Of a stretch of DNA of 64,000 nucleotides, positions 31,270 to 42,295 are shown one piece after another (position 1 is the first letter of the stretch; each line of letters starts with the position of its first letter). The stretch comes from an uncultured Pelagibacteraceae bacterium (GTDB lineage: Bacteria; Pseudomonadota; Alphaproteobacteria; Pelagibacterales; Pelagibacteraceae), in the NCBI GenBank assembly GCA_902521615.1, contig CABYSJ010000008.1:1-64000 (forward strand), read 5' to 3'. A program made the position numbers and the translations under genes. The notes beneath the pieces were generated by a model that saw only the letters and a program-made list of their open reading frames with translations, made no database searches and was not told the DNA's origin.

Positions 31270-31991
31270 TGACAAATTCTATTGAAGTAATCAATCTATC
31301 AAAAAAATATAAAGATAAAGAAGCAGTGGCTAATATAAATTTTAAAATTAATGAAAATGAAATGGTTGGTTTATTAGGACCTAACGGATGTGGAAAAACT
31401 ACAACTATTGGAATGATTTTAGGATTATTAAAACCAAGTAGTGGTAAGGTTTTAATCAACGGAGAGAATATTGAAAAAAATAAAATCTCGCTTCTCCATA
31501 AAATGAATTTTATTTCACCATATATTGAATTACCAAAAAAGCTTAAAGTAAAACAAAATCTAATTGTTTATGGAAAATTATATAACATTCAAAATTTAAA
31601 TGACCGAATAGATCACCTTGCAAATAAACTTAGATTAAAAGACCTTTTAAACAAAATTACTGGAGAACTTTCTTCAGGACAAAAAAATAGAGTAAGTCTT
31701 GCCAAGGCTTTAATAAATGATCCAACGGTACTTTTGTTGGATGAACCCACTGCTTCATTAGATCCTGAAACTGGTGATTTTGTAAGATCGTTTTTAGAGG
31801 ATTATAAAAAGGAAAAAAAAATATCAGTTTTACTTGCCTCTCATAATATGGAAGAAGTAAAAAGATTATGTAGTTCTGTTTTAATGATGAAAGATGGTTT
31901 AATAGTGGATAGAGGAACTCCTGAAGAGTTAATAACAAAATATGGAAGAAAAAATTTAGAAGAAGTATTTTTAGAAATTGCGAGAAAATAA
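31269..31991 (+). CDS. ABC-2 type exporter, ATP-binding subunit
   Basis: ATPase of 240 residues with Walker A LLGPNGCGKTTTIGMI, signature GELSSGQKNRVSLAKAL, Walker B VLLLDEPTASLDPE and switch histidine LLASHNMEEVKRL. The closest kin by pattern are DrrA/NodI-like exporters. It follows tsaC by one shared base and precedes its permease by two bases. The exported substrate is unknown; the tsaC linkage is likely only operonic convenience. Confidence 0.88.
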   Translation: MTNSIEVINLSKKYKDKEAVANINFKINENEMVGLLGPNGCGKTTTIGMILGLLKPSSGKVLINGENIEKNKISLLHKMNFISPYIELPKKLKVKQNLIVYGKLYNIQNLNDRIDHLANKLRLKDLLNKITGELSSGQKNRVSLAKALINDPTVLLLDEPTASLDPETGDFVRSFLEDYKKEKKISVLLASHNMEEVKRLCSSVLMMKDGLIVDRGTPEELITKYGRKNLEEVFLEIARK

Positions 31992-31993
31992 AT

Positions 31994-32785
31994 ATGAATA
32001 TAATAAGAATTTATGGTCTTTTTTTAAGACACTTTTATTTAATAACTAGATCATTTCCAAGAATATTAGATTTAATTTATTGGCCTTCAATTCAAATTAC
32101 TCTTTGGGGATTTATTTCTAATTTTTTTGCAGCTCATAGCTCTTATTACAGTGGTGCAGTAGGAGTTATTCTTTCATGTGCAATTCTATATGATTTTTTA
32201 TTTAGAACTAGTATTGGCTTTAATATGTTATTTTTAGAGGAAATTTGGAGCAGAAATTTTACAAACCTATTTATTGCACCGATGAAAATAAGTGAGATAA
32301 TTGTCTCTCTAGTTTTTACTGCTTTAATAAGAGCATTAATTGGTTTAATCCCAGCTATACTATTAACTTCTCCATTGTTTGGTATATCTTTGCTAAAACT
32401 TGGTCTTCCTTTAGCATTCCTTTTCTTGAGTTTATATTTATTTGGAATTACTCTTGGTCTATTTGTTTCAGCAGGATTATTAAGATTTGGACCATCTTTT
32501 GAAAATATTGCATGGTCAACTATGTTTTTATTAGCGCCTTTTGGCTGTATTTACTATCCAGTTGAAACACTACCTGAACTCTTCCAATCAATCGCTTTCG
32601 CACTTCCATTAGTTTATATTTTTGAAGAGACCAGAAATATCTTAGTCAATGGAATGGTAAATTATGAAAATATCATTAATGCAATTTATCTGAATGGGTT
32701 TTATTTAATTTTTTCAATATTTGTATTTTATTACTCTTTCGACAAAGCAAGAGATAAAGGAACTTTAATAAATATAGGTGAATAA
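31994..32785 (+). CDS. ABC-2 type exporter, permease subunit
   Basis: Integral membrane protein of 263 residues with about six hydrophobic spans. The ABC-2 pattern shows near ILLTSPLFGISLLKLGLPLA and LLAPFGCIYYPVETLPELF, where PVETLPE is a common ABC-2 permease motif. It pairs with the ATPase just upstream. It ends two bases before the CCA of the oppositely oriented tRNA-Arg. Substrate unknown. Confidence 0.86.
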   Translation: MNIIRIYGLFLRHFYLITRSFPRILDLIYWPSIQITLWGFISNFFAAHSSYYSGAVGVILSCAILYDFLFRTSIGFNMLFLEEIWSRNFTNLFIAPMKISEIIVSLVFTALIRALIGLIPAILLTSPLFGISLLKLGLPLAFLFLSLYLFGITLGLFVSAGLLRFGPSFENIAWSTMFLLAPFGCIYYPVETLPELFQSIAFALPLVYIFEETRNILVNGMVNYENIINAIYLNGFYLIFSIFVFYYSFDKARDKGTLINIGE

Positions 32786-32787
32786 AC

Positions 32788-32864
32788 TGGTGCGCCTGCT
32801 AGGAGTCGAACCCAGAACCTCCTGATCCGAAGTCAGGCGCTCTATCCAGTTGAGCTACAAGCGC
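32788..32864 (-). tRNA. tRNA-Arg, anticodon UCG
   Basis: A complete cloverleaf reads on the minus strand. Acceptor GCGCTTG pairs with CAGGCGC, the D-arm is TAGCTCAACTGGATAGAGC, the anticodon arm CCTGA-CTTCGGA-TCAGG gives UCG, and the T-arm is CTGGG-TTCGACT-CCTAG. Discriminator A and an encoded CCA (32790-32788) follow. It reads CGA and probably other CGN codons. It is antisense to the flanking genes and stands alone. Confidence 0.97.
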
Positions 32865-32887
32865 ATATAGTATTAATATTATATTTT

Positions 32888-33868
32888 ATGGAAAAAAACA
32901 TTAATTTTATAGTCAAAGAGGATGAAAAGAATTTAAGGGTTGATGTTTTAATTAACAAAAGAGAGGAATTAATTAGTAGAACTAGAATTAAAAATTTAAT
33001 TTTAAAAGAAAAGTTAAAATTAAATAATGAAATAATTAAAAGTCCCTCAAAAAAAGTCTCAATTGGTGATACTATAAGTCTTAATATTCCAGAGCCTGAA
33101 ATAGCATCCCTTAAACCTTATGAATTTAAATTAGAAATAATATACGAAGATAATGATCTATTAGTAATCAATAAACCTGCTGGAATAATCATGCATCCAG
33201 GAGCTGGAAATTATGATAAAACAATTGTTAATGCATTGATGTATTATGATAAAGATTCTTTATCAAATATAGGTGATAAGTTAAGACCTGGTATTGTTCA
33301 TAGAATAGATAAAAATACATCTGGTTTAGTTGTAATTGCAAAAAACAATGAAACCCATGAAAATTTATCAAAACAATTTAGTGAACATACAATTATACGA
33401 GAGTATCAACTTTTAATATGGGGAAAATTAAGACCATCTTCAGGAAGGATTGAAACATTTATAACTCGTAGTTCAAAAAATAGACAACTTATGGAAGCTA
33501 GTAGTTCTAAGGGTAAAAAGGCTATAACAAATTATAAAACACTTGAAATTTTTGAAAATCAGAAGACACCAACTTTAAGTTTAGTTGAATGTAAATTAGA
33601 AACAGGAAGAACACATCAGATAAGAGTTCACATGAATTATAAAGGTAATAGTGTAGTTGGAGATGATAAATATAAAAAAAAATATAAAAAATTAAAAAAT
33701 ATTGATTTAGATATCCAAAATTCAATTTCTAAATTAAATAGACAATTTCTACATGCAAAAACCTTAGGATTTATACATCCACGTACTAAGAAAGAGATGA
33801 TTTTTTCCTCACTTTTGCCACAAGATCTAAATAATATTCTAAAAATGCTTAGAAACACTAAAAAATAA
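32888..33868 (+). CDS. rluD: 23S rRNA pseudouridine synthase RluD
   Basis: Forms pseudouridines in helix 69 of 23S rRNA. The 326-residue protein has an N-terminal S4-like RNA-binding domain (residues about 10-75). The RluA-family catalytic domain has INKPAGIIMHPGAGNYDKT and the aspartate motif PGIVHRIDKNTSGLVVIAK, then ETGRTHQIRVHMNYKG. RluC is an alternative, but the helix-69 enzyme next to rpoH is the usual alphaproteobacterial arrangement. Confidence 0.9.
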   Translation: MEKNINFIVKEDEKNLRVDVLINKREELISRTRIKNLILKEKLKLNNEIIKSPSKKVSIGDTISLNIPEPEIASLKPYEFKLEIIYEDNDLLVINKPAGIIMHPGAGNYDKTIVNALMYYDKDSLSNIGDKLRPGIVHRIDKNTSGLVVIAKNNETHENLSKQFSEHTIIREYQLLIWGKLRPSSGRIETFITRSSKNRQLMEASSSKGKKAITNYKTLEIFENQKTPTLSLVECKLETGRTHQIRVHMNYKGNSVVGDDKYKKKYKKLKNIDLDIQNSISKLNRQFLHAKTLGFIHPRTKKEMIFSSLLPQDLNNILKMLRNTKK

Positions 33869-33909
33869 ATTATTGAAAATTAATTATAATTAATTAAATA
33901 AACACTTCT

Positions 33910-34803
33910 ATGAGCACAACAATTAGTAACAATCTACCGGCTCTATCAAACGAGGGTGGGCTATCTGCATATTTGGAGCAGATTAAAAAATTCCCAATGT
34001 TAGCTGCAGAAGAGGAATATATGTTAGCGAAAAATTGGAAAACGACTGGTAATATTAAAGCTGCAGAAAAATTAGTAACTAGTCACTTAAGATTAGTTGC
34101 AAAAATTGCTATGGGCTACAAAGGATATGGTTTACCTATAAATGAAATGATTTCTGAAGGAAATGTAGGTCTTATGCAGGCTGTTAAGAAATTTGAACCT
34201 GAAAAAGGTTTTAGATTGGCAACCTATGCTATGTGGTGGATTAAGGCTTCTATTCAAGAATATATTTTGAGATCTTGGAGTCTTGTCAAAATTGGAACTA
34301 CTACTGCTCAAAAAAAATTATTTTTTAATTTAAAGAAAATTAAAAATCAAATTTCTCCAGAAACTGAAGGAGACTTAAGAGATGAACACGTTGATCATAT
34401 AGCTAATAAGCTCGATGTAAGTAAAGAAGAAGTCGTTTCAATGAATAGAAGACTTTCTGGAAAGGAGTTCTCGCTAAATGCTCAAGTTGGGGAAGATGGC
34501 GATGAATGGCAAGACTGGTTGGTTGATAAAGAACTTGATCATGACTTAAAATTTGCTCACAACGAAGAAATGGAGCAAAGAAAAGATTTATTAAAAGATT
34601 CTATTAAAGTTCTTAACGATAGAGAAAGAGAAATTTTATACTCAAGAAGACTAAATGATGACCCAAGTACACTAGAAGATTTGAGTAAAAAATATAAAAT
34701 TAGCAGAGAAAGAGTTAGACAAATAGAAAATAAAGCATTTGAAAAACTCCAAAGGCATATGCTTCTATTAGCTAAATCAAAAAATCTTTTAACTGCAAAT
34801 TAA
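33910..34803 (+). CDS. rpoH: RNA polymerase heat-shock sigma factor (sigma-32)
   Basis: Alternative sigma factor of 297 residues. Region 2 has [39 protein letters not shown] and [18 protein letters not shown]. The RpoH box is [12 protein letters not shown]. Region 4 has [12 protein letters not shown] and the helix-turn-helix [20 protein letters not shown]. The RpoH box separates it from the housekeeping RpoD. A TATAAT at 33885-33890 lies 20 bases before the ATG. FtsH, encoded in this window, is the known protease of RpoH in other bacteria. Confidence 0.95.
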   Translation: MSTTISNNLPALSNEGGLSAYLEQIKKFPMLAAEEEYMLAKNWKTTGNIKAAEKLVTSHLRLVAKIAMGYKGYGLPINEMISEGNVGLMQAVKKFEPEKGFRLATYAMWWIKASIQEYILRSWSLVKIGTTTAQKKLFFNLKKIKNQISPETEGDLRDEHVDHIANKLDVSKEEVVSMNRRLSGKEFSLNAQVGEDGDEWQDWLVDKELDHDLKFAHNEEMEQRKDLLKDSIKVLNDREREILYSRRLNDDPSTLEDLSKKYKISRERVRQIENKAFEKLQRHMLLLAKSKNLLTAN

Positions 34804-36092
34804 ACTTCAAAGGGGTTTTCAATTAAAATAGTGTCATCTCTTTCTGGACTAGTTGAGATACTTGATACTTTTGCACCAATAAAATCTTCAACAGCAAAAA
34901 TATATTTTTTTGCATTTTCAGGTAATGAGTCCATATTTTTGATTCCACTTGTGGAAACTTTCCAACCTGGAAAAGTTTCATAAATTGGTTTTATTTTTAT
35001 CTGGTCTTCTACAGCCGCAGGTAAATAATCTAATCTTTTGCCATCGAGATCATAAGCAACACACATTTTAATTTCATTTAATTCATCAAGTACATCTAAT
35101 TTTGTTAAAGCGATACCATCAATCCCTGAAACTTTAATAGTTTGCCTAACTAAAACACCATCGAACCATCCACATCTTCTTTTTCTACTTGTGACAGTTC
35201 CAAATTCCTTGCCGCGTGTTCCTAAAAGTTCACCGATATTATTTGTTAACTCAGTAGGGAAAGGTCCCTCTCCAACTCTTGTTGTATAAGCTTTTGTAAT
35301 GCCAAGAACATAATTTATCGAATTAGGGCCACAACCAGTTCCAGTAGCTGCACTTGAAGCAACAGTATTAGATGAGGTTACAAAAGGATAAGTTCCATGA
35401 TCTACATCAAGCAAAATACCTTGGGCTCCTTCAAATAAAATTTTCTTTTTTTGTTTTTTAAACTGATCAATCTTTAGCCAAACTGGCTGAGAGAATTCTA
35501 ATATTTTAGGTGCTATTTTAAGCAAATCAGATTTAAGCTTATCTTTTTCAAAAATTTTTTTTCCTAGGCCCTTTCTAATCGCATTATGATGAACTAATAC
35601 AGAGTCGAGCCTTTGATCTAAATTTTTTTCAGATCTTAGATCCATAACTCTTATAGATCTTCTTCCAACTTTATCTTCATATGCTGGTCCAATTCCACGT
35701 CTTGTAGTTCCTATTTTGCTTTTTCCTGCTGCATCCTCTCTAATCTCATCCATTTCTCTATGAAAAGGCAAAATTAAATTTGCAGACTCCGAAATAATAA
35801 AATTATTTACGTTTACTTCTACGCCTTTAAATTTTATTTCTTCTATTTCCTCTAATAAAGCCCATGGATCTACCACAACTCCGTTGCCAATAATTGATAT
35901 TTTACCTTTTCTAACTATTCCAGATGGCAGTAATCTCAATTTATATGTAACACCATCAATCACTAAAGTATGGCCAGCATTATGACCGCCTTGGAATCTT
36001 ATTACTACATCAGCCTGTTCAGATAACCAATCAACAATTTTTCCTTTACCTTCGTCACCCCATTGAGATCCAACAACGACTATATTTTTCAT
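34800..36092 (-). CDS. purA: Adenylosuccinate synthetase
   Basis: GTP-dependent conversion of IMP to adenylosuccinate, the first step to AMP. The 430-residue protein shows the P-loop-like [66 protein letters not shown] and [18 protein letters not shown]. Its ATG shares one base with the thiD stop. It converges on rpoH; both stop codons share TTAA at 34800-34803. Confidence 0.97.
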   Translation of the reverse strand: MKNIVVVGSQWGDEGKGKIVDWLSEQADVVIRFQGGHNAGHTLVIDGVTYKLRLLPSGIVRKGKISIIGNGVVVDPWALLEEIEEIKFKGVEVNVNNFIISESANLILPFHREMDEIREDAAGKSKIGTTRRGIGPAYEDKVGRRSIRVMDLRSEKNLDQRLDSVLVHHNAIRKGLGKKIFEKDKLKSDLLKIAPKILEFSQPVWLKIDQFKKQKKKILFEGAQGILLDVDHGTYPFVTSSNTVASSAATGTGCGPNSINYVLGITKAYTTRVGEGPFPTELTNNIGELLGTRGKEFGTVTSRKRRCGWFDGVLVRQTIKVSGIDGIALTKLDVLDELNEIKMCVAYDLDGKRLDYLPAAVEDQIKIKPIYETFPGWKVSTSGIKNMDSLPENAKKYIFAVEDFIGAKVSSISTSPERDDTILIENPFEV

Positions 36093-36904
36093 TATTTAAA
36101 TTTTCTGTTTACTTTTACGGAAGTGAGATGGTTAATTGGGCCATGTCCTTTTCCATATTTAGGGTTTGATTTAATTGCAGAATTTACATACTTAATTCCA
36201 AGCTCACAAGATTTCTTTATAGTTTTTCCACATGATAAAAAAGTTGTAACTGAGCTAGATAAAGTGCAACCTGTACCATGAGTATTCTTTGTTTTGTGAC
36301 GTTTGCTTTTAAAGATCTTTATATCTTTCGTGTTTACTAAAATATCTATTACATTTTCATGTTTTAAATGGCCACCTTTTATAAGTACATTTTTAGCTCC
36401 TAATTCTATAAGTTTATTGGCAGCAAAAATCATATCCTCTTTTGTTATAATTTTTGTTTTAGTCAAAATTTCTGCCTCGGGGATATTGGGGGTAATAAGT
36501 GATACTTTTTTAATTAGTTTCAATTTTAGAAATTGAATAGATTTACTATCTATTAGTTTGGCACCTCCTTTAGCAACCATCACTGGATCTAATACGATTT
36601 TTTTAACTTTTATTATATCCAAAGCTTTTAGTACAATTCTAATAACTTCTGAAGAATGTAACATGCCAATTTTTATTGCATCAGGTCTTATATCTTTACA
36701 ACTATAAATAATTTGATTAAAAATTTCTTTTGGATTAATTCCAACAATTGATTTTACACCTGTGGTATTTTGTGATGTAACTGCAGTTATTGCTGTCATT
36801 GCATAAGAGCCTAGAGCAGTAACAGTTTTTATATCAGCTTGAATACCTGCTCCACCAGATGAGTCAGATCCAGCAATAATTAAAATTTTAGAATTTGATT
36901 TCAA
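36092..36904 (-). CDS. thiD: Hydroxymethylpyrimidine (phosphate) kinase
   Basis: Phosphorylates HMP/HMP-P for thiamine synthesis. The 270-residue ribokinase-fold protein opens [20 protein letters not shown] and continues with [27 protein letters not shown] and the catalytic [17 protein letters not shown]. With thiE at 55832 it can use imported pyrimidine; cultured SAR11 strains are known to need an external HMP precursor. It sits one base after glmM. Confidence 0.94.
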   Translation of the reverse strand: MKSNSKILIIAGSDSSGGAGIQADIKTVTALGSYAMTAITAVTSQNTTGVKSIVGINPKEIFNQIIYSCKDIRPDAIKIGMLHSSEVIRIVLKALDIIKVKKIVLDPVMVAKGGAKLIDSKSIQFLKLKLIKKVSLITPNIPEAEILTKTKIITKEDMIFAANKLIELGAKNVLIKGGHLKHENVIDILVNTKDIKIFKSKRHKTKNTHGTGCTLSSSVTTFLSCGKTIKKSCELGIKYVNSAIKSNPKYGKGHGPINHLTSVKVNRKFK

Positions 36905-36905
36905 T

Positions 36906-38237
36906 TTATTTAATTTTTTTCACAATCATTTTTACACATCTGTATAAAAGTTCTTTATTTTCACTTTCTCCCATTACTCTTATTTTAGATTCTGTTCCTG
37001 ATTTTCTAACTAAAATTCTTCCTTTACCTTTTATTAATTTATCTGCATTTTTTATAATTTTTTTTATCTCTGGTTTGTTAATAATATTTTTATCTTTTAC
37101 TTCGATATTTTCTAAGAGCTGAGGTGTTTTTTTAAATTGTTCAAAAAATTCACTTGCTTTTTTTCCTTTTCTTAAAGCAAAAAGAGCTTCTAAAGCTACT
37201 AATAAACCATCTCCTGTAGTTGCAAATTTACCTAAAATAATGTGTCCCGATTGTTCACCACCTAAATTAAAATTATATTGTTGCATTTTTTCTTTAACAT
37301 ATCTATCTCCAACATTTGCTCTCAAAAATTTTATTCCTTTTGATTTAAAATATTTTTCCAAACCATAATTTGACATTAATGTTCCAACAACTCCCCCTTT
37401 TAACATTTTTTTATTTTTCCATCTTGTTGCTAAAGCAGCTATAATTTGATCTCCGTCTATTATATTGCTATTTTCATCACACATTATAATTCTGTCAGCA
37501 TCTCCATCTAAAGAAATTCCGATATGTGCTTTATATTTTCTTACAGCAGATCTAATTTTTTTTGGAAAAGTTGATCCACATTTATTATTAATATTTAAAC
37601 CATTTGGTTTAACACCTATTGCTATTACTTTAGCTCCTAATGATTTCAATAATTCAGGGCCTGCCTTATAACCAGCACCATTTGCACAATCTATTACTAT
37701 TCTTAGTCCTCTTAAATTAAACTCTTTTGTGAAATTTTTTTTCAATATTTTAATATAATTTTTAGTACCTGTTTCTAATCTTTTAACTCTTCCTAATTTT
37801 TCAGAATGCGATAGGTTTTTTGAGATTTTCTTATCTATAAGTCCCTCGATTTTTTTTTCTATTTTATCTGATAATTTCATTCCATCAGGACCAAACAATT
37901 TTAAACCATTGTCAAAATGTGGATTGTGAGAGGCGGTGATCATTATACCCATATTAGCCTTCATTTCTTTTGTTAGCATAGCCAACCCATTAGTTGGTAA
38001 GGGTCCTAAGGTATAAACATGCATACCAGCAGAAGCCAAACCTGAGACAAGAGCTGGTTCAAGTGTATATCCAGACAATCTCGTATCTTTTGCAATTATT
38101 GCTGTTTGTTTTCTTTTTTTTTGAGATTTAAAGTATGTTCCGCTAGCAAGTCCAAATTTAAAGAACATATCTCCATTTATATATTTGCTATTAACAGCTC
38201 CTCTTATTCCATCTGTTCCAAAATATTTTTTTGCCAT
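36906..38237 (-). CDS. glmM: Phosphoglucosamine mutase
   Basis: Interconverts glucosamine 6- and 1-phosphate for UDP-GlcNAc, hence peptidoglycan and lipid A. The 443-residue protein has FGTDGIRGAVNS, the phosphoserine loop MITASHNPHFDNGLKLFGP, metal loop SLDGDADRIIMCDE, sugar loop GGEQSGHIILG and phosphate loop RILVRKSGTESKIRVM. It shares one base with folP. The order ftsH-folP-glmM is conserved in proteobacteria. Confidence 0.96.
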   Translation of the reverse strand: MAKKYFGTDGIRGAVNSKYINGDMFFKFGLASGTYFKSQKKRKQTAIIAKDTRLSGYTLEPALVSGLASAGMHVYTLGPLPTNGLAMLTKEMKANMGIMITASHNPHFDNGLKLFGPDGMKLSDKIEKKIEGLIDKKISKNLSHSEKLGRVKRLETGTKNYIKILKKNFTKEFNLRGLRIVIDCANGAGYKAGPELLKSLGAKVIAIGVKPNGLNINNKCGSTFPKKIRSAVRKYKAHIGISLDGDADRIIMCDENSNIIDGDQIIAALATRWKNKKMLKGGVVGTLMSNYGLEKYFKSKGIKFLRANVGDRYVKEKMQQYNFNLGGEQSGHIILGKFATTGDGLLVALEALFALRKGKKASEFFEQFKKTPQLLENIEVKDKNIINKPEIKKIIKNADKLIKGKGRILVRKSGTESKIRVMGESENKELLYRCVKMIVKKIK

Positions 38238-39289
38238 TAATTTTTGATTATCTGATTAAAAACTTTAATACCTTGCATAACTTCATTAACATCATGAATT
38301 CTTAAAATCTGAATTCCTTGCATCATTAAATAAATTGAAGAAGCCATAGTTCCACCGATCCTTGTTTTGCTATCATTTTTTTTTGATATATCTTTAATAA
38401 ATCTTTTTCTTGAATTCCCTACTAGTATAGGAAAACCTAATGAATGAAAAATAGAAACACCTCTTATAAGATTCATATTATGTTTCAAATTTTTTCCAAA
38501 TCCAATTCCAGGATCTAAAATAATATTATTATGTTTAATACCTTTAGACCTTATTAACTTAATCTTATCCTCAAAATAATCATATATATCTAATAATTCG
38601 TTTTTATATATTGGATTCTTTTGCATATTTTCTGGTGTCCCAACTGAATGCTGTATTACAAATGGAATTTTATACTTTTTTAAAACATTAATTGTTTTAG
38701 GATCATGGCTTAATCCCGAAACATCATTAATAAGTTTAACCCCCATTCTAATACCCTTTTCCATAATTGCAGATTTTCTTGTGTCTAAAGATATCGGTAT
38801 TTTTTTTACAATTAATTTTAATGTCTTATTAATTCTATACCATTCTCGATTTTCATTTACTTCCTTCGATCCTGGTCTTGTAGATTCTCCACCAACATCT
38901 ACTAACGATGCACCAGTTTTATATAAATTGATAGCATGACTGACGCCTTTATTTTTTTTGTTAAATTTTCCTCCATCGGAAAAACTATCAGGAGTTAGAT
39001 TTAAAACACCCAATATATTTGGAATTTTTTTAAAATTTAAATTTGAAAAATTTAATTTTTTTGAACTAATTTTTTTTAAATCTGAATTTATTTTTGTTTT
39101 TATTTTTTTTGGTAAATTTCTAATTTTATTTATTGAAATTTTTCTAATTTTTTTTCTTGTAATTATTTCAACATGGTCAAAAGATATTTCTTTAATCTGA
39201 TGTAAAGGGATAGATTGTTTTTTATTTACTAAAATTTTTGATTGTATGCCGAAGTAGAAATTACACGCTCTTGTGTAATATCTTGGCAT
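38237..39289 (-). CDS. folP: Dihydropteroate synthase
   Basis: Joins pterin diphosphate and p-aminobenzoate in folate synthesis. The TIM-barrel core starts near residue 90 with ILGVLNLTPDSFSDGGKFNK and continues with ASLVDVGGESTRPGSKEV, IILDPGIGFGKNLKHNM and PILVGNSRKRFI. The preceding 88 lysine-rich residues are not part of the catalytic fold; comparable N-terminal extensions occur in other alphaproteobacterial FolP proteins. It starts 6 bases after ftsH. Confidence 0.95.
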   Translation of the reverse strand: MPRYYTRACNFYFGIQSKILVNKKQSIPLHQIKEISFDHVEIITRKKIRKISINKIRNLPKKIKTKINSDLKKISSKKLNFSNLNFKKIPNILGVLNLTPDSFSDGGKFNKKNKGVSHAINLYKTGASLVDVGGESTRPGSKEVNENREWYRINKTLKLIVKKIPISLDTRKSAIMEKGIRMGVKLINDVSGLSHDPKTINVLKKYKIPFVIQHSVGTPENMQKNPIYKNELLDIYDYFEDKIKLIRSKGIKHNNIILDPGIGFGKNLKHNMNLIRGVSIFHSLGFPILVGNSRKRFIKDISKKNDSKTRIGGTMASSIYLMMQGIQILRIHDVNEVMQGIKVFNQIIKN

Positions 39290-39295
39290 TGTTTA

Positions 39296-41203
39296 TTAAT
39301 GAACAATTTTTGGTTTCAAACCCATCGCGCCCAAAGCTGAATCTTGATCATCTTTTGATTCTGGATTATCTAAAATTTTATCTTTAGGATATAAATTTTT
39401 ATTAATTATATTCTCTATTTCTTCACCAGTTAAAGTCTCATAAGTTATTAGAGCTTTTGCAATTTTATGTAGATCATCTATTTTTTCTGTTAAAATCTCC
39501 TTAGCTTTATTATATCCTTCGTCTACGAGCTTTCTTATTTCTTTATCAATTTTCTGAGCAACTTCCTCTGATACCGATTGAGTTTGAGTAACTGATCTTC
39601 CCAAAAATACTTCTTCTTGGTTTTCCCCATATTCAACTGGGCCCATTTCTTCACTCATTCCATATTTTGTTACCATTGCTCTTGCTAACTGTGTAGCCTG
39701 GTTAATATCCGACCCGTTTCCTCCACCTGCTCCTGTAGATATATTATCTTTTCCAAAAATTAATTCTTCAGCCACCCTTCCTCCAAAACAAACAGCTAGT
39801 CTCGCTTTAAGATATTTTATCGAGTAACCGTGTTTATCTCTTTCAGGTAGGTTCATTACCATTCCAAGAGCTCTCCCTCTTGGTATTATAGTAGCTTTGT
39901 GAATTGGATCATAACTTGGCATATTAAACGACACCAGAGCATGTCCACCTTCATGGTATGCAGTTAGTTTTTTCTCATCTTCTGTCATCACCATTGAACG
40001 TCTTTCAGCACCCATCATAACTTTATCTTTTGCTTCCTCAAATTCTAGTAATGTAACTATCCTCTTATTTTTTCTCGCTGCTAACAAAGCTGCTTCATTA
40101 ACTATATTTGCAAGATCAGCTCCTGAAAATCCTGGAGTGCCTCTTGCAATTGTTCTTAAATTTACATCTGGCGCCATTTTTATTTTTTTTACATGAACTT
40201 TTAAAATTTTTTCTCTTCCTATAATGTCTGGGTTTGAAACTACTACTTGTCTATCAAACCTCCCTGGTCTTAATAAGGCTGGATCGAGAACATCTGGTCT
40301 GTTTGTTGCGGCTATAATTATGACACCTTCATTTGTGTCAAAACCATCCATTTCAACTAACAGCTGGTTTAAGGTTTGTTCTCTCTCATCATTTCCACCC
40401 CCTAGACCTGCCCCTCTACTTCTTCCAACAGCATCTATCTCGTCAATAAAAATTATACATGGAGAATTTTTTTTACCTTGATCAAACATATCTCTCACTC
40501 TAGATGCCCCTACTCCAACGAACATTTCTACAAAATCTGAACCAGAAATAGTGAAGAACGGAACACCTGCTTCACCTGCAATCGCTCTAGCTAATAAGGT
40601 TTTACCAGTTCCAGGAGGACCAACAAGCAAAGCACCTCTTGGGATTTTTCCACCTAACCTACTAAATTTTTTTGGATCTTTTAAAAATTCTACTATTTCT
40701 TCTACTTCCTCTTTAGCTTCCTCTACACCAGCAACATCATTAAACGTAACTTTACCTTTAAGCTCGTTCATCATTTTCGCTTTTGATTTCCCAAAACCCA
40801 TCGCTCCACCTTTTCCACCTTGCATTTGTCTCATAAAGAAAATCCATACTGCAATAAGCAGTAACATAGGAAACCATGATAAGAGCACACCAAACAATGA
40901 AGGCATTTTTTCCTCTAGAGGTGCTGCTGAAATACTTACACCTTTCTCTGATAATTTTTCTATTAGATTTGGATCATTGGGAGCATAGGTTGAAAAAGAA
41001 TTTCCATTTGAATAAACACCTTTAATGTTATTTCCTTGGATCTCAACTTTTAGAACCTCACCATTTTCAACTGAATTTAAAAAATCTGAAAATATTATTT
41101 GATTTCCACCTCTGATATTAGACTGAGGATTTTTAAACATGTTATAAAGACCTATAGTTAAAAAAACTATAATTCCCCACATTGCTAGATTTTTTAAGTT
41201 CAT
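39296..41203 (-). CDS. ftsH: ATP-dependent membrane zinc protease FtsH
   Basis: Membrane-anchored AAA+ protease of 635 residues. Two N-terminal helices ([16 protein letters not shown] and [17 protein letters not shown]) flank a periplasmic loop. The AAA module has [17 protein letters not shown], Walker [37 protein letters not shown] and pore loop FVEMFVGVG. The zinc motif is AYHEGGHAL. It works with HflKC encoded at 13933-15907 and is expected to control RpoH. Confidence 0.98.
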   Translation of the reverse strand: MNLKNLAMWGIIVFLTIGLYNMFKNPQSNIRGGNQIIFSDFLNSVENGEVLKVEIQGNNIKGVYSNGNSFSTYAPNDPNLIEKLSEKGVSISAAPLEEKMPSLFGVLLSWFPMLLLIAVWIFFMRQMQGGKGGAMGFGKSKAKMMNELKGKVTFNDVAGVEEAKEEVEEIVEFLKDPKKFSRLGGKIPRGALLVGPPGTGKTLLARAIAGEAGVPFFTISGSDFVEMFVGVGASRVRDMFDQGKKNSPCIIFIDEIDAVGRSRGAGLGGGNDEREQTLNQLLVEMDGFDTNEGVIIIAATNRPDVLDPALLRPGRFDRQVVVSNPDIIGREKILKVHVKKIKMAPDVNLRTIARGTPGFSGADLANIVNEAALLAARKNKRIVTLLEFEEAKDKVMMGAERRSMVMTEDEKKLTAYHEGGHALVSFNMPSYDPIHKATIIPRGRALGMVMNLPERDKHGYSIKYLKARLAVCFGGRVAEELIFGKDNISTGAGGGNGSDINQATQLARAMVTKYGMSEEMGPVEYGENQEEVFLGRSVTQTQSVSEEVAQKIDKEIRKLVDEGYNKAKEILTEKIDDLHKIAKALITYETLTGEEIENIINKNLYPKDKILDNPESKDDQDSALGAMGLKPKIVH

Positions 41204-41266
41204 GAGATTAAAATAAGAATTATTATTAAATTAACAAGTGACAAAATATCAGTTATTTCATCAACT

Positions 41267-42295
41267 TTAACGCTCTTTTGATACTAAAATTGAGTTATTT
41301 ACTTTCTTTATTACACAGTTTCCTAAAGTGGTCATGAATGAGTTATCATTTTTAATTCGATAAATTAAGTTATCAATTTTTTTTCCTCGTACTGGGTAGT
41401 ATTTTTTACCAACAGCTTTTAACACTTCAGTTAGAGACCTGAAAACTACTTCTTCTGGTTGAAGAAAAAAATTTTTATTCAAAATAACAAACTTATTAAT
41501 ATTTGTAATTGTTGAATTGTCTTTTAAATTTTTTTCTACAAAGTATTTAATTGATTCGTTAGCAAATTTTAAATTTTTAATCGTTAGACTAAATTTATCA
41601 TTATCCAATCCCTCTAATTCCAAGTTTTTTATAAAGTTTCTAATTTTTACTCTTTTAAATTCATCATTTTTATTCGAGGGATCTTCAACATAATTTTTAA
41701 AAACTTTTTTAGTAATATGTTCTAAATTTTTTTTAGAAAATTTTAAAAAAGGTCTTATCAAATTAATGTTTTGTAGGTTGGTTCTTTGATCAAATGACAC
41801 CATGCCATTTAAACCACTTCCTCTTAAAATTCTAATAAAAAAATTCTCTATTAAATCATCCTTATGATGACCTAATAAAATATTATTTATTTTTAATTTT
41901 TTTGCCTTGTTGATCATCAGTGCATATCTTTTATCTCTTGCAATAGATTGAATGTTGCTTTTTGGTTTTTTTCCAACCCAGGTTAAAATCTCAAGATCAG
42001 TAGACAATTTTTTTAGAAGCAATTTTACAAATTTTGCCTCTTTTGTTGAATTATTTCTAAGTTTATGATCAACGTGAAAATATTTTACTTTTAGATGTTT
42101 TTTAATCGAATAAATTTTTGATAAAAAACATAAAGCTAAACTGTCTGGTCCACCAGAAACCGCAACTATAAAATTCTCTTGTAATTTAAGATTTTTTTCA
42201 AATTTTTTATAAATTTTAGAAGTTTGATTATCTTTTAATTGATTTAATAAAAACTTATGAGTCTTGTTTGATGCATTCAAATTTTTTGGACTCAT
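41267..42295 (-). CDS. tilS: tRNA(Ile)-lysidine synthase
   Basis: Modifies C34 of the CAU-anticodon tRNA-Ile so it reads AUA. The PP-loop IVAVSGGPDSLALCFLSKIY is near residue 45, followed by KYFHVDHKLRNNSTKEAKF and NNILLGHHKDDLIENFFIRI. At 342 residues the C-terminal domains seem reduced. The start overlaps the upstream cpoB by 41 bases; no better ATG exists before the P-loop. An AUA-rich genome makes this enzyme essential. Confidence 0.93.
   Translation of the reverse strand: MSPKNLNASNKTHKFLLNQLKDNQTSKIYKKFEKNLKLQENFIVAVSGGPDSLALCFLSKIYSIKKHLKVKYFHVDHKLRNNSTKEAKFVKLLLKKLSTDLEILTWVGKKPKSNIQSIARDKRYALMINKAKKLKINNILLGHHKDDLIENFFIRILRGSGLNGMVSFDQRTNLQNINLIRPFLKFSKKNLEHITKKVFKNYVEDPSNKNDEFKRVKIRNFIKNLELEGLDNDKFSLTIKNLKFANESIKYFVEKNLKDNSTITNINKFVILNKNFFLQPEEVVFRSLTEVLKAVGKKYYPVRGKKIDNLIYRIKNDNSFMTTLGNCVIKKVNNSILVSKER

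Noticed and set aside
36092-36904. TPP riboswitch near thiD or thiE
   Set aside because: Both genes are inside tight operons with overlapping ends; there is no leader to hold one.
38237-39289. folP fusion with a second enzyme in its N-terminal extension
   Set aside because: The first 88 residues are lysine-rich without motifs, and similar extensions occur in other alphaproteobacterial FolP proteins.
40551-40988. 145-codon open frame on the plus strand
   Set aside because: It lies wholly inside ftsH on the opposite strand, in the phase that AT-rich genes leave open; it has no ribosome site and no recognisable domain.
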